Of a stretch of 64,000 bases of DNA, positions 49,401 to 58,130 are shown piece after piece. The notes under the pieces are model-generated. The model did not search any database. It was not told where the DNA came from and saw nothing but the letters and a program-made list of their open reading frames with translations. The stretch covers positions 179,074 through 243,073 of the forward strand of contig JANPWX010000171.1 of NCBI GenBank assembly GCA_024734555.1, written 5' to 3'. The translations under genes and the position numbers were made by a program. The DNA comes from Trochalopteron elliotii. Its lineage: Eukaryota > Chordata > Aves > Passeriformes > Leiothrichidae. Positions within the stretch are counted from its first letter, which is position 1. Every line of letters begins with the position of its first letter.

Positions 49401-52400
49401 TTTTCCACCACAGGAGGCAAAAATATTGGCTGACTTCATCAGTCCATCCATAGGTCATTTCCCAACATCAGCCCACCAAAGTCACCTTAAGGATCAGGTG
49501 CCAAAGATGCTGCACTGCACTTTGGCTCTCCATATGTGTAGAGATATTGGAATCATAGAATTACAGAATGAATTGGGTGGGATGGGACCTTAAAGATTAC
49601 CCAGTTCCAACCCCCTGCCATGGCCAGGGCCACCTTCTGCTATCACATGTTGCTCCAGGCTCTGTCCAGCTTGGCCTTGAACACTTCCTGGGAGGGGGCA
49701 GCCACAGCTTCTCTGGGCAACCTGTGCCAGGGCCTCCCCACCCTCACAGGGAAGAATTTCTGCCCAATATCCTATCTAAACCCAGCCTCTGGCAGTGGGA
49801 AGCCATTCCCGCCTTATTCTGTCACTCCAGGCTCTTCCCCAAAGTCCCTCTCTAGCTCCCTTGGAGCCCCTTTAGGCACCAGAAAAGGCTCTAAGGGCTC
49901 CCAGAAGCTTTCCCTTCTCCAGGCTGAACATTCACAGCTCTCCCAGCCTGTCTGTGTAATGTTTCACCCCTCGGAGCACTTCCTGGCCCTTCCTGGCCCC
50001 TCTGGACACTGCTGAGGATCTCTCAATTCATCCCAAAACCACCACAGGTTGCACAGGCAGAAGCTGCCTGCAAGAGGAATTTGCCTTAAGGGAAGAGCAC
50101 ACATAAACCTTGCCCAGGGCCAAGGAAGAGCAGCCCGAGCTTCCAGCATTGCTGGAAAACATTTCAGCTGAGGAAGGAGCTTTGTTTCAATGGAGACAGC
50201 AGCTTGTGTCTCAAGCTCCCCCTTGGCTTGAGACACAACCAAAGGCAAATCCACTGATGAGAGGCTGAATAAAACAATATATTCCAGTCCTGCCCACCTG
50301 TCCCCGAGGGAATTGATAGGGCACTGGGTTCAGACAACTCTTCTTAATGAGACAGGATTCTAGAAAATGGGGAAAAACCCCTCCCCTTTCTTCAGTAGTC
50401 CTGGAAAGTTTACTAGCAAACTCAGAACCAACCAGGCCACCCTTTTGCCTTGGGTTTTTTCCCAAGGGAAAGATGGCTCTTCCGCTTTTTAACAGCCTCA
50501 ATGCTCATTTTCCATCACCGGATACTCCGCAGTACAAAACCTTCATCTAAGTACTTTTAGTTCAGAGTTTAGAGGCTCCATCTGCTTCCTTGTTTACATG
50601 AGCTCACACCTTGGAAACTGTCATATTTCTGAGTGCCACCAAACTCTTACCAAATTCCACATGAGTCCTCTGCTGTGATTTGACATATCATTTTGCTGGG
50701 ATTTGAGTCAAGTTTTCAGCTGACCATCCATTTTTCTGTTGCCAGCTCAAGTCTGGGGAAAAAACCCTCAAGCCAGGCTGTTTTTCCATGGTTTTCTGTT
50801 CTAATCTAAAACACTTATAAGCTTTACTACAAGAGTTCAAATCCAGAGCAATTATATCAGTAAAACAACTTATTTTTCTCATTCACCCTATCACTGGTCC
50901 TGGTAGGAAGATCAAGTGGTAGAGATGCAATGCGGAACAGGGAAAGAATTAGGATCATTTATCTTCTCTAATTCCGATTTTCTCGGCCTTGTAATTAGAT
51001 GGGCCTCCACTAAAACTCCAGTTTTTCTGTCCTGCAGGAATTTCGAGGCCCAGGGAGTGTCTGTGCCCAGGAGATTTGCCAAAATCCGCTACGATTTCAC
51101 CGCACGAAACGCCAATGAGCTCTCGGTGCTGAAGGATGAAATCCTGGAGGTATGTGAGCACTCCTGGGAAAAAGTGTGTCCCCTCCCCTTCCCAGGGGCA
51201 GGGGAGAACTCAGGATACCAGGAAGCACCAACTCTGTTTTCCCTGGTGGTGTCTGAGCAGTGACACAGTGCTTTGCCCAAATCCAGAGCTGGAACAGGCT
51301 GCCTGTGCTGTGCTGTGTCACTTCCTCAGCTCAAACACATCGGTCCCTGTTGATCCCTGCTCATCCCCTGCTGGGTCTGTGTTCCTTATTATCACTTCTC
51401 CCTCCACAAGGAATTGTTTGCTCCAAAAAACACCTTTTTCATAACCTTTCTCTTCCTACAGCTGGAAAATGTGGGACATGACTTGGGCTAACACTGATCT
51501 GTGAGCTGGGGAAAAGGTTTCTGTGCAAAATGTAGCTTTTAAAAATTATTTAATTTAACACAAAAAGACAACAGAAACTCAGTCAACTGGAAAAAAAAGA
51601 TCTAGAGAAACAGGGACATTACGTAGCAACTATGAGTACTTCAGCACCCAGAGCTCTCCTGTTCATCCTTATGATAAATTCTGATGCCTTCCAGGAAAAG
51701 TTTCAATCCTGGATTGCATCTGAGAGCAGCAGATCTAATCAGAGAGCTCCTGGCCTCAGTGATGTCCATCTGGCAACCTCACCTTCTGGGTGGTCCATCC
51801 CCACTATATCCTGGTTGTATATGCCTGAAACCCCATGTTCCCACTAGCAGATTTATTTTTGTCCCTCTCTCAGGTGTTGGAAGATAATAAGCAATGGTGG
51901 AAGTTGCTCAACCGGAGTGGGCAGGCCGGTTACGTTCCATACAATATCCTGGATGTGGTGAAGCTGGAAGAGCTCGAACAGGTCTGTAGTCAGGTGGTAC
52001 CTGACTGGTACCAGCTGCAGGGCACAGTGTGCCTCTGGGAATAATCTTGTCATTAGACCTCCCAGGATTTCTTAGGATACTATGCACAAGTCAGGATGAA
52101 CCCTCAGAAGTAGACCAAGTCAGGAGATTCCTGAGTCTCCTAAGATAAAACTCCCATTTTGCCACGATCGCCTTCGCAAATAAGGCCTATCCTTCCCATT
52201 TGTGCAGCAGCCTCCTGTTTTCCATATTTTTCCATGTCAAGATTTTTGTTGGGGGTTAAATTAAAGATGGGCACTTCCCTCATCCAGTTCAGTTCAGCAG
52301 CAGGAACATGTCACTTGTGTAGGGGCAGATAGAAACATCATGTAAGTGAGAATTAAGTAAATACTGCAACTTGCACTATGGAAATGTGGAGCTGGAGTGT

Positions 52401-55400
52401 TCTAAACACCCTTGGGAAGCATGGAATTGCTTCCCTGTTTTGGTATTGCAGAGTTTGGACAAAGCTGAAGCGGGCCCAGCAGGCTTCTGGATAAATCCTT
52501 GCTAGTTTAATCAAAATGTCAAAAGATTTCCCAGTCTGCTCCAGGCCCTTGGCAGTGGTCACGCTTCACATCCCAGCTATGGAGCAGTGAGGCTTTGCCA
52601 TCTAATGGGATTGAACATGTTTGGCATGTCTAGGGATTCCCTTGGGCAAACTTCAGACTTTGCTTTGGGTTTTTCATTCCCAGAAATTAACTCCCTCCAT
52701 GCAGCTCCACCTGAGGTCTCACCAGCCCCACATCAGCACAAAGACAACATGGCAGTCTGTCCCTCTGTGGGTGTGAGGTGGAAAGTTTAAGAAAATTAAA
52801 AATGGCAGAAAATAATTCTTACTTTTTTTTCCTTTTTATCCAGTCTAACCAGAGGTACAAAGGAGACCTGAGCCCCAGGGGCTATGGCCCATCCAGTCCA
52901 ACTCACAAGCTGCCTGCCAGCTACGCCGGGGATAAGTGGGGCAGTGAGATGTTATCACGCAACTCTCCGCAGGACGCCAAAGAACGTACGTGTGTGTTCC
53001 ACTCCATGTCCCACGCTGGGGTCCCCTGGGTTTGGGTGCTCTGGGGACCAGACCTACCAAGGGGCTCCCCTGCACCTTTCAGTGATCAGAAATAGAACAG
53101 CACCGGGTCTGGAGGCCATTCCAGGTAGGACAAGAGCCAAGAGAGCAGCCCTGGAACTTGTGACACCCTCTGGGCTCTTGGACAGCCCGAGATGGGCAGG
53201 GCAAGAAGTGATCGCCCCATTCCTGCTTCCTTCAGCTTGACCTTTCTCCTCCTCCTCCCAAGGAGAGAGTTTTCCTTTCTCTTCCAAAACATTTAAGTGT
53301 GTCTAAGGAACAGCTCAGGTCAATCCCTTTCTCTTGCTTCCTTTTGCTCATATCCTGTCACACATGCAGCACCTGCCTGGCTGGTTCCTTCATATATTCC
53401 ACAGAATTCCCAGCCAAAAAGGAGATCCACATCCCTCCCTCACCCTGCACATGCTGCAGAGCAGGAGAGAGACCAGGGGCCCTGCTCACCTCACCCCTTA
53501 TCCCACCCTGTCCAGTCCTGGAAGCAGGAGCCCTTTTGGGACGATGGAAAGCCCCACAGTACAAGGACACAAATCTGTTCATAACACCCAGTTATTCTCC
53601 ACAGTCCTCAGGAATTTCATGGGGAAAATGACACTGGATGAAGTGTCACTGGAGTTCTCACAGAATCACAGGATGGCCTGGGCTGGAAGGGACCTTCAAG
53701 CTCATCTCTTCATGAGTGTGCTGCTCACTCCCAGTTTGTGCTTCCTGCTGCTTCTGTTCCACTGCAGAGCAAAACCTGGAGCTCTGGGATCAGCAAATTA
53801 CTGAGAGCAGTGAGGACTGAAAAGGTTTCAATCCCAAATCTCCAACTGTAGATTCTCACAGATCTATCCTTCCACATCAGGCAACAGCCAAGGGGTGATG
53901 GGAGAAAAATAAATGGCAACACAGGGACACAGGAAAATGGGAACATGGGTCTTGGAAACACAGAGTTCATCCCCTGACCTTTGCTGCCTCATGGGGCTGG
54001 GATTTTCCCCTCTTGCTGTGAAGTCTTGCAGGGCAGTTCCCTTATTTCACCAGCCCAAAGGGAACTAAACCACTCCAACCCAGGAAGATGACAAGCTGAA
54101 GCAAAACCCCAACAGCAGCCCTCAGGGAATTGACCCTGTCCCCTTGTCACCACTCGAGAGCCCTGCTGGGAGCAAAGACTCTGTCAGATCAAGTTTACAG
54201 CCCTGAGCACACCTGGAGCAAAAGCTGGTGGGTGTTGAGGGGTTTTATGTCCTTTGAATGGGGCAGGAGGAACAGGGTGAGTTAGAAACAGGAGAAAAAA
54301 CTGGTCCCACTGTAAATTTGTTCACAAAACAAGTCAAAGTGAGGTTCTCTCCCCAGTCACACTGCAAGAAACCATAAAGCCACTTTTTAGATCCCTTGGC
54401 TGGGATTCTGTGATTCCTCCTCTCCTTCATCCTGCAGAAGAACAGCAGAAATCACAGTTTCTCCCAAAGAGAAAGGTAAGTTTCAAAAGCTGAAGGGAGA
54501 CTCTTGGCTTGCAGGGAAAGGGAGATCCCCCACTCTCTTCCAGGGCCCTCCAGCCTCCAAAACCACGGTGATCTCCCTGTACACATTTGTCCCTGATGGT
54601 GTTCTGAAGGTCCAAATGTCATTGCTCACCCAACAGAGCACTTCAGCTTGTTCTTTAGAACTAAAATACAAAAGTAAGCACTTTCCTGGGCTGTATTTAC
54701 AGAGTTAATAAAAACACTGAGCCACATCCCTGTTTTCCTTACAATTTCCCCACATACACATTCATTTAATGTGATTTTTGACTGAAGATTTGATTTCATT
54801 CCCTACCTGTTTCTACAGAACTTATTCACCAAATGGATGAGCTGAACGACGAGCTGCTGAAGAAGATCACAAACAATAAAATTCAGCCTCCCCACAGGAA
54901 TTTCAAAGTGGAAAAGCCTCAGCAAGTTTTTGTGCCCCTCACCTTTGAATCCAGCACTGAAGAAGTCAAAGCCTGGCTGGAGGCCAAGTCATTCAGCAAA
55001 GAGTAAGATTTGCTCTGTTGCCACATGAAATGCTCATCCTTCCCTGGAGAAGGAGCAGGGGAGACTCTGGCATCATCTCACCTGGGACACGTCACTGAGG
55101 TTCACTTACAGAGTCTGTGTTGCAAATTAGATTTCAACCCTATTAAATCCAGACCCTACAACCAGGATGCTCAGAGCCCAAACTCACTCCCTTTCTCTCT
55201 TAGAAACATTTTCTTGGAGAAAAATAATTAAGGAGCTAAACCCACGGCCTGAAATGCCACTGGAATCTCAGCTGCCACCCTGGCACAGCCCCAGGGCTCT
55301 GTGATATGGTCCCAGTGCAGCTCCCAGCCTCCCATCTCCCACTCCTCCCCTCTGGCACAAGACCACGTGCAGCACAACCATCATCTCCCCACTTTGTGTC

Positions 55401-55939
55401 TCCCCAGGACTGTGGAACACCTGGGCATCCTCACTGGAGCTCAGCTCTTCTCCCTCAACAGGGAGGAGCTGAAGAAGGTGTGTGGTGATGAGGGAAACAG
55501 AGTCTACAGCAAGATCACAGTGGAGAAAAACCAGCTGGAGGTAAGTGTTTTTCTGGGTAATTCCTGCTGGAATGGGGAGCTGTACCAGCACTGTCAGATA
55601 GCTCATTAAACAGGCATTTTAAGAAATACAATTGCAGAAAAAAAATGAAACCAAATCTACACAAGCAATAAAACACACGTAAAAATTCTTCAGTGTCTTT
55701 TAACAAAAAGACCCCAAATCCATAAGATCCCCGTTTCCACTAATCTGCTTTTTACTGATATCACCAATCTCTGAATCTAGTTCTATTCCTACAGCATTCA
55801 TTAAATATTGTAATTTAACGGCAGCTTGAAATTCAAACCCAAACTTCCTGTTTTGTTTCCATTCCAGAAAAACAGAGGAGAGTCAGAGCTCCAGGAAATC
55901 ATGAAGCGCCGCCAGGAAAGGATTGATTCTGCTAATTAA
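28433..55939 (+). CDS. EPS8L2: EPS8-like protein 2 (complete, 20 coding exons)
   Basis: EPS8L2 couples signalling to actin: with ABI1 and SOS1 it promotes Rac activation, and it caps and bundles actin at membrane ruffles and in hair-cell stereocilia. Human loss causes deafness (DFNB106). Twenty exons join in frame to 736 residues, against about 715 in human as I recall. A PTB domain covers roughly residues 34-190 ([17 protein letters not shown], then [12 protein letters not shown]). A proline-rich stretch follows ([13 protein letters not shown], about 195-207), then a basic cluster [11 protein letters not shown] near 290-300. The SH3 domain is about 500-555 ([33 protein letters not shown]), and a SAM-like effector region is about 608-713 ([20 protein letters not shown]). 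The ATG at 28433 is set by an in-frame TGA at 28424-28426 just before it. All junctions are GT-AG. The internal linker exon 49064-49179 is the least conserved part. The family (EPS8, EPS8L1, EPS8L3) was separated by synteny with TMEM80 and TALDO1. Confidence 0.96.
29492..29547 (+). CDS. EPS8L2: EPS8L2 coding exon 2
   Basis: The acceptor is ttcttttccag and the donor is gtgagt. It encodes [19 protein letters not shown], residues 15-33, corresponding to the NGSLGRSDG-type N-terminal segment of mammalian EPS8L2. Confidence 0.9.
34973..35001. repeat. Inverted repeat, 13-bp arms, 3-base loop
   Basis: The arms CTGTACGGGTGCC and GGCGCCCGTACAG are separated by CCA. One position is T opposite G, which still pairs in RNA. 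The structure is GC-rich and would be very stable in the nascent EPS8L2 transcript. No known family was recognised. Confidence 0.9.
37428..37640 (-). mobile_element. CR1 LINE fragment (antisense)
   Basis: AATGGTTTGGGTTGGAAGGG, CCATGGACAGGGACGCCTTC, CTTGAACACTTCTAGGGATG and CACAGGGAAGAACTTTTTCC. About 210 bases in the 10-kb EPS8L2 intron. Confidence 0.87.
39729..39793 (+). CDS. EPS8L2: EPS8L2 coding exon 3
   Basis: The acceptor is tttcttacag and the donor is gtgagc. It encodes [20 protein letters not shown] and then VQ, residues 34-55, the highly conserved start of the PTB domain. It is separated from the previous exon by a 10-kb intron. Confidence 0.95.
42444..42843. other. Assembly gap (400 N)
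   Basis: Exactly 400 undetermined bases inside an EPS8L2 intron. The coding frame is continuous across this intron (exon 3 ends in phase 0, exon 4 begins in phase 0), so no known exon is lost. The true length may differ from 400. Confidence 0.99.
43256..43280. repeat. Perfect inverted repeat, 10-bp arms, 5-base loop
   Basis: GTTGGTACCA and TGGTACCAAC flank the loop CAGGC. Each arm contains the self-complementary TGGTACCA, so the site is two nested palindromes. It lies 153 bases before the acceptor of EPS8L2 coding exon 4. Confidence 0.9.
43434..43595 (+). CDS. EPS8L2: EPS8L2 coding exon 4
   Basis: The acceptor is caacttcag and the donor is gtacct. Residues 56-109 run from [20 protein letters not shown] to [10 protein letters not shown], the core of the PTB domain. 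Confidence 0.96.
43884..44033 (+). CDS. EPS8L2: EPS8L2 coding exon 5
   Basis: The acceptor is tttcttgcag and the donor is gtgagc. Residues 110-159 run from [20 protein letters not shown] to FFNCDEVE, the second half of the PTB domain. Confidence 0.96.
44158..44237 (+). CDS. EPS8L2: EPS8L2 coding exon 6
   Basis: The acceptor is atccttgag and the donor is gtaagt. It encodes [20 protein letters not shown] and then IRPQTL, residues 160-185, the helical end of the PTB domain. Confidence 0.95.
44368..44507 (+). CDS. EPS8L2: EPS8L2 coding exon 7
   Basis: The acceptor is ttccttgcag and the donor is gtacag. Residues 186-232 hold [20 protein letters not shown], the conserved proline-rich stretch, then a less conserved tail ending VAPPSQHDP. 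Confidence 0.94.
44508..44999 (+). other. EPS8L2: EPS8L2 intron after coding exon 7
   Basis: A plain intron of 492 bases with gtacag donor and ttgtttgcag acceptor. Nothing else is recognised in it. Confidence 0.8.
45000..45079 (+). CDS. EPS8L2: EPS8L2 coding exon 8
   Basis: The acceptor is ttgtttgcag and the donor is gtgggt. Residues 233-259 run [20 protein letters not shown] and then QKIEKET. Confidence 0.94.
45080..45536 (+). other. EPS8L2: EPS8L2 intron after coding exon 8
   Basis: A plain intron of 457 bases. I see no repeat, RNA gene or further exon. Confidence 0.8.
45537..45663 (+). CDS. EPS8L2: EPS8L2 coding exon 9
   Basis: The acceptor is gtcctcacag and the donor is gtgcag. Residues 260-301 contain [20 protein letters not shown] and end in the basic cluster [13 protein letters not shown], an electrostatic stretch typical of this family. 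Confidence 0.95.
45664..46003 (+). other. EPS8L2: EPS8L2 intron after coding exon 9
   Basis: A plain intron of 340 bases. Nothing else is recognised. Confidence 0.8.
46004..46092 (+). CDS. EPS8L2: EPS8L2 coding exon 10
   Basis: The acceptor is ctcctggcag and the donor is gtaaga. Residues 302-331 include [20 protein letters not shown] and then [10 protein letters not shown]. Confidence 0.95.
46093..47529 (+). other. EPS8L2: EPS8L2 intron after coding exon 10
   Basis: The intron holds a short direct repeat, GAAACCCAGTTCC at 47036-47048 and again at 47054-47066, and a single GGTTAGGGTTAA near 47495. No exon is seen. Confidence 0.75.
47530..47604 (+). CDS. EPS8L2: EPS8L2 coding exon 11
   Basis: The acceptor is tctttccag and the donor is gtaaat. 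Residues 332-356 read [20 protein letters not shown] and then GPLEL. Confidence 0.95.
47605..48286 (+). other. EPS8L2: EPS8L2 intron after coding exon 11
   Basis: The intron holds a perfect 10-bp inverted repeat (48015-48039) and a short tandem AGAAGGGTT pair near 47684. No exon is seen. Confidence 0.75.
48015..48039. repeat. Perfect inverted repeat, 10-bp arms, 5-base loop
   Basis: TGAAGTGTCA and TGACACTTCA flank the loop GCTTG. It lies in an EPS8L2 intron about 250 bases before the next acceptor. The half-site TGACACTT has a T-box or AP-1-like look, but no factor can be assigned. Confidence 0.9.
48287..48435 (+). CDS. EPS8L2: EPS8L2 coding exon 12
   Basis: The acceptor is gtgacccag and the donor is gtgagg. 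Residues 357-405 run from [20 protein letters not shown] to GETWTRS. Confidence 0.95.
48581..48707 (+). CDS. EPS8L2: EPS8L2 coding exon 13
   Basis: The acceptor is tgtgtcctag and the donor is gttagt, slightly off consensus. Residues 406-448 run from [20 protein letters not shown] to [11 protein letters not shown]. Confidence 0.93.
48708..49063 (+). other. EPS8L2: EPS8L2 intron after coding exon 13
   Basis: A plain intron of 356 bases. The reading frame stays open for a while past the gttagt donor. Nothing else is recognised. Confidence 0.75.
49064..49179 (+). CDS. EPS8L2: EPS8L2 coding exon 14 (variable linker)
   Basis: The acceptor is tgcctttccag and the donor is gtaatg. Residues 449-486 start [18 protein letters not shown] and end NVTPHGN. 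Only a few residues such as RNS align with what I recall of the human linker before the SH3 domain, so this is the fastest-changing exon. Both splice sites and the frame support it. Confidence 0.85.
49180..51037 (+). other. EPS8L2: EPS8L2 intron before the SH3 exons
   Basis: The intron contains the longest CR1 copy of the window (49551-50015, antisense). The rest shows no exon or other repeat. Confidence 0.75.
49551..50015 (-). mobile_element. CR1 LINE fragment (antisense, longest copy)
   Basis: It begins with the reverse of the CR1 3' terminal repeat (AATCATAGAATTACAGAATG) and runs through CCCCCTGCCATGGCCAGGGC and CACAGGGAAGAATTTCTGCC, then further into the element (CTCCAGGCTGAACATTCACA, CTCCCAGCCTGTCTGTGTAA). 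About 465 bases, with no intact reverse transcriptase. Confidence 0.88.
51038..51149 (+). CDS. EPS8L2: EPS8L2 coding exon 15 (SH3, first half)
   Basis: The acceptor is tgtcctgcag and the donor is gtatgt. Residues 487-524 include [20 protein letters not shown] and then LKDEILE, the RT-loop half of the SH3 domain. Confidence 0.96.
51150..51873 (+). other. EPS8L2: EPS8L2 intron inside the SH3 domain
   Basis: A plain intron of 724 bases splitting the SH3 domain between LKDEILE and VLEDNK. Nothing further is seen. Confidence 0.75.
51874..51981 (+). CDS. EPS8L2: EPS8L2 coding exon 16 (SH3, second half)
   Basis: The acceptor is ctctctcag and the donor gtctgt is weak. Residues 525-560 read [20 protein letters not shown] and then [16 protein letters not shown]. 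The conserved WW pair and YVPYNIL end strand are intact. Confidence 0.95.
51982..52843 (+). other. EPS8L2: EPS8L2 intron after coding exon 16
   Basis: It starts with a weak donor, gtctgt, followed within 10 bases by a small palindrome (GTCAGGT, GGT, ACCTGAC at 51989-52005). The rest is plain intron. Confidence 0.7.
52844..52985 (+). CDS. EPS8L2: EPS8L2 coding exon 17
   Basis: The acceptor is tttttatccag and the donor is gtacgt. Residues 561-607 include [20 protein letters not shown], the conserved SPTHKLP segment after the SH3 domain, and end DAKE. One base carries over. Confidence 0.93.
53660..53712 (-). mobile_element. CR1 LINE 3' terminal fragment (antisense)
   Basis: CACAGAATCACAGGATGGCC and GGCTGGAAGGGACCTTCAAG, only the last 50 or so bases of the element. 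Confidence 0.75.
54438..54475 (+). other. EPS8L2: Candidate alternative (frame-breaking) exon of EPS8L2
   Basis: A pyrimidine-rich tract ending cctgcag precedes the segment, and a perfect gtaagt donor follows it. Its length, 38 bases, is not a multiple of three. If spliced in after coding exon 17 the frame stays open through the segment ([13 protein letters not shown]), but exon 18 is then read in the wrong frame and stops after eight codons. It could be a regulatory exon that triggers mRNA decay, or a decoy never used. Confidence 0.35.
54819..55002 (+). CDS. EPS8L2: EPS8L2 coding exon 18
   Basis: The acceptor is tttctacag and the donor is gtaaga. Residues 608-668 begin [20 protein letters not shown] and end [10 protein letters not shown]. 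This is the amphipathic actin-capping helix region of the EPS8 family plus the start of the SAM-like fold. Confidence 0.95.
55003..55407 (+). other. EPS8L2: EPS8L2 intron after coding exon 18
   Basis: A plain intron of 405 bases. No other signal is recognised. Confidence 0.75.
55408..55540 (+). CDS. EPS8L2: EPS8L2 coding exon 19
   Basis: The acceptor is gtctccccag and the donor is gtaagt. Residues 669-713 include [20 protein letters not shown] and then [16 protein letters not shown], the SAM-like domain. Confidence 0.96.
55541..55867 (+). other. EPS8L2: EPS8L2 last intron
   Basis: An AT-rich intron of 327 bases. No other signal is recognised. Confidence 0.75.
55868..55939 (+). CDS. EPS8L2: EPS8L2 last coding exon
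   Basis: The acceptor is ttccattccag. It encodes [20 protein letters not shown] and then SAN, residues 714-736, with TAA at 55937-55939. SELQEIM corresponds to SELEELM in human; the extreme tail differs. Confidence 0.94.
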   Translation, partial: KNRGESELQEIMKRRQERIDSAN

Positions 55940-56399
55940 AGTCTCTCTGCTTTATTTCAGCTCTTAGCCCTAAGTAGTGCAGAAAAAAAGGGAACGAAAG
56001 CAATGATTCCCGGCCCAGGCCGGGGGCAGCAGAGCTCCCTTGGGGTCCAGCTGCCATCAGAGTGACAATTCCTTGAACACTGTTGGGAAGGGTTGACAAT
56101 AAGACCACGTCCCACTGGGAAAGGTGTTTTAATTTTGCATGAAGTATTTTTTTTATAACTATATATTTTATACTGAAATTTTCCATGCATGCGATCAGAG
56201 CAGGATTCACACGGGGCTGGATGTACGACAGGGGCTGCACTGAAGCAAACAAAGACCCCCAGAGCTTTTCTCCGAGGGCTGTCCCTGCTCCCGCCCCTCG
56301 CTGGCAGAGCAGGCGTGGCCCAGCTCGGGAGAGTTCAGCCTCAGGCCTGGAGCCGGCCCCACGGGAATGAGGCTTTGGAGCCCTGCAGTGTTTGCCTTT

Positions 56400-56660
56400 A
56401 AGGAAAGGACATTAAAGCTCATCCCGTTCCACCCCCTGCCATGGGCAGGGACGCTTTCCACAAGCCCAAGGTGTCCCAAATCCTGTCCAGCCTGGCCTTG
56501 GACACCTCCAGGGATGGGGAGTCACGACCTCCCTGGGCAGCCTAAGGCAGCCCCATTTCCATTTCCCCCTCAGTGCAGGTGTCCCCTGCAGCCCACGAGC
56601 ACAGGCCGGGTGACAACTCCCTGTCCCTCTCCTGTCCCCCTGTGCCCCTCATTGGGCAAG
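56400..56660 (-). mobile_element. CR1 LINE fragment (antisense) in EPS8L2 3' UTR
   Basis: GACATTAAAGCTCATCCCGT, CATGGGCAGGGACGCTTTCC, CTTGGACACCTCCAGGGATG and CCTCCCTGGGCAGCC. If the long 3' UTR is real, the mature mRNA carries this copy. Confidence 0.82.
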
Positions 56661-57094
56661 GCTAGAATGGCAACACATTCCCAAAGTCTGGCTGCTTCCC
56701 TAAATCCACGGGCCAGTTTGTGCTGTCTCTGAACAGCTGAGATGAGCTCTCCGTGCCCAGAAACGAGCAGGGGTGACAAACAAGGGGATCTGAATCTGGA
56801 AATAGCTGAGTTCCACCTGCCCACTGCTGCAGAGGCCGGGGCTCAGGGCAGCTGTGCAGCCCTTCCCTGGGGCACTGATCCTGCCCTGGAATGTTGTGGT
56901 GTTGCCAAACCCGGCCCCAAACCAGGAGAAGATAAGCCCTGACCATTTGCTCCCGACCCAGGCACACCCACAGCCCTTCCCAGGGTGTTGGTCACTCGTC
57001 CCCACCTTCACGTTTTCACTGCAAACAGTCAGCTGAAATGATTCCCAAAGAGCTGAAACCCCAAAGCACACTGGGAAGGGCAGGTTTAACTCCA

Positions 57095-57100
57095 AATAAA
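57095..57100 (+). terminator. EPS8L2: Candidate polyadenylation signal AATAAA
   Basis: A canonical hexamer 1.16 kb after the EPS8L2 stop. It is one of three candidates for the mRNA 3' end. Confidence 0.4.
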
Positions 57101-58124
57101 TGGGCACAAGAAAAAAGAATCTAATTTAGCACAGGATGTTGCTCTTGACTTCCTGTTTCCCTTCATGAAGTTATATGCACTTATATATAACAATCTGTAA
57201 ATAAGGGTGAGGAAAATCTCTCTCCCTACAGGCAGAATGCTTCCAAATTTTATGCTTCCAAAACTTACTCACCATTTCAAACTCAAGCAATCAGCATAGT
57301 TCCTGTCCACAGCAAGTTTGGCACATTGCATTTCTATCTCTGTTTAACTGACAGACCAACCTGACAGCAAAGCAGTGAAGCAAACACAGCTCCAGAGCTG
57401 CCCACAGCCCAGGGACAGTTGGGTTTTCTCTCTCAGCACGTGCTGAGTCTTTGCCCAAAGTTGTGCCTGTCCTTGCACATTTAATGGAAAAAGCTTTAAA
57501 ACAGCATCTGGGGAACTCGTGTCTAAACCTGAGAGCCCCAGGGCACCTCAGTTTTGGCTTTATTCTGAAGTGTCTCCAATGGAAAATCTGTTTTCTTCCT
57601 TTGAAAGAGGACACTGCTGGCACCAGCAGCGCAGGCAGGAGGGGATCCTGGGTTTAGTCACAGCCCTGCTGGGGTCTGAGAAGGGCACTCACCTTGTCAG
57701 GGAGGGATGAAGAGGACAATCCTCCTGAGAAGCCCTGGCTCTGGATTAGGGTGGAGAAGGGAAGCAGGATGGCAAGCACAGGAAGCAAAAATTTTCTAAA
57801 ATGAAAATAAAAACAAATGTTGATATAGGAAACACACCACCTTGTAGCCCTGGGGTGTAGAGGAAAGTAAATACAGGGAATTAGAGTTATCTGGGATTTT
57901 AACAGGAGTGTACACGACAGCTCTGTAAAGCTGGGAGCCACAGGAGCACTTCCCAAAACAAATATCTCAGCAGACCTTACTGCAGAGGTCACTTCTACAG
58001 ATTTCCATGTGACTGAGCTGTGCACCTGTTCTGTTTGTACTGCCTGCAGACACTGCTATAAAGTACTGTACATTGATGTACCTGAGCGAAGGAGACAACG
58101 ATATAACCATGCACTGTACAAGTT

Positions 58125-58130
58125 ATTAAA
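58125..58130 (+). terminator. EPS8L2: Candidate polyadenylation signal ATTAAA
   Basis: ATTAAA, the commonest variant hexamer, in an AT-rich setting followed about 25 bases on by a T- and C-rich stretch (ctctgtctctttc). That downstream tract favours real use. Confidence 0.4.

Larger units (their letters stand above)
52986..54818 (+). other. EPS8L2: EPS8L2 intron with a possible extra exon
   Basis: The intron contains a short CR1 tail (53660-53712) and a 38-base segment with strong splice sites on both sides (54438-54475), listed separately. No other feature is seen. Confidence 0.75.
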
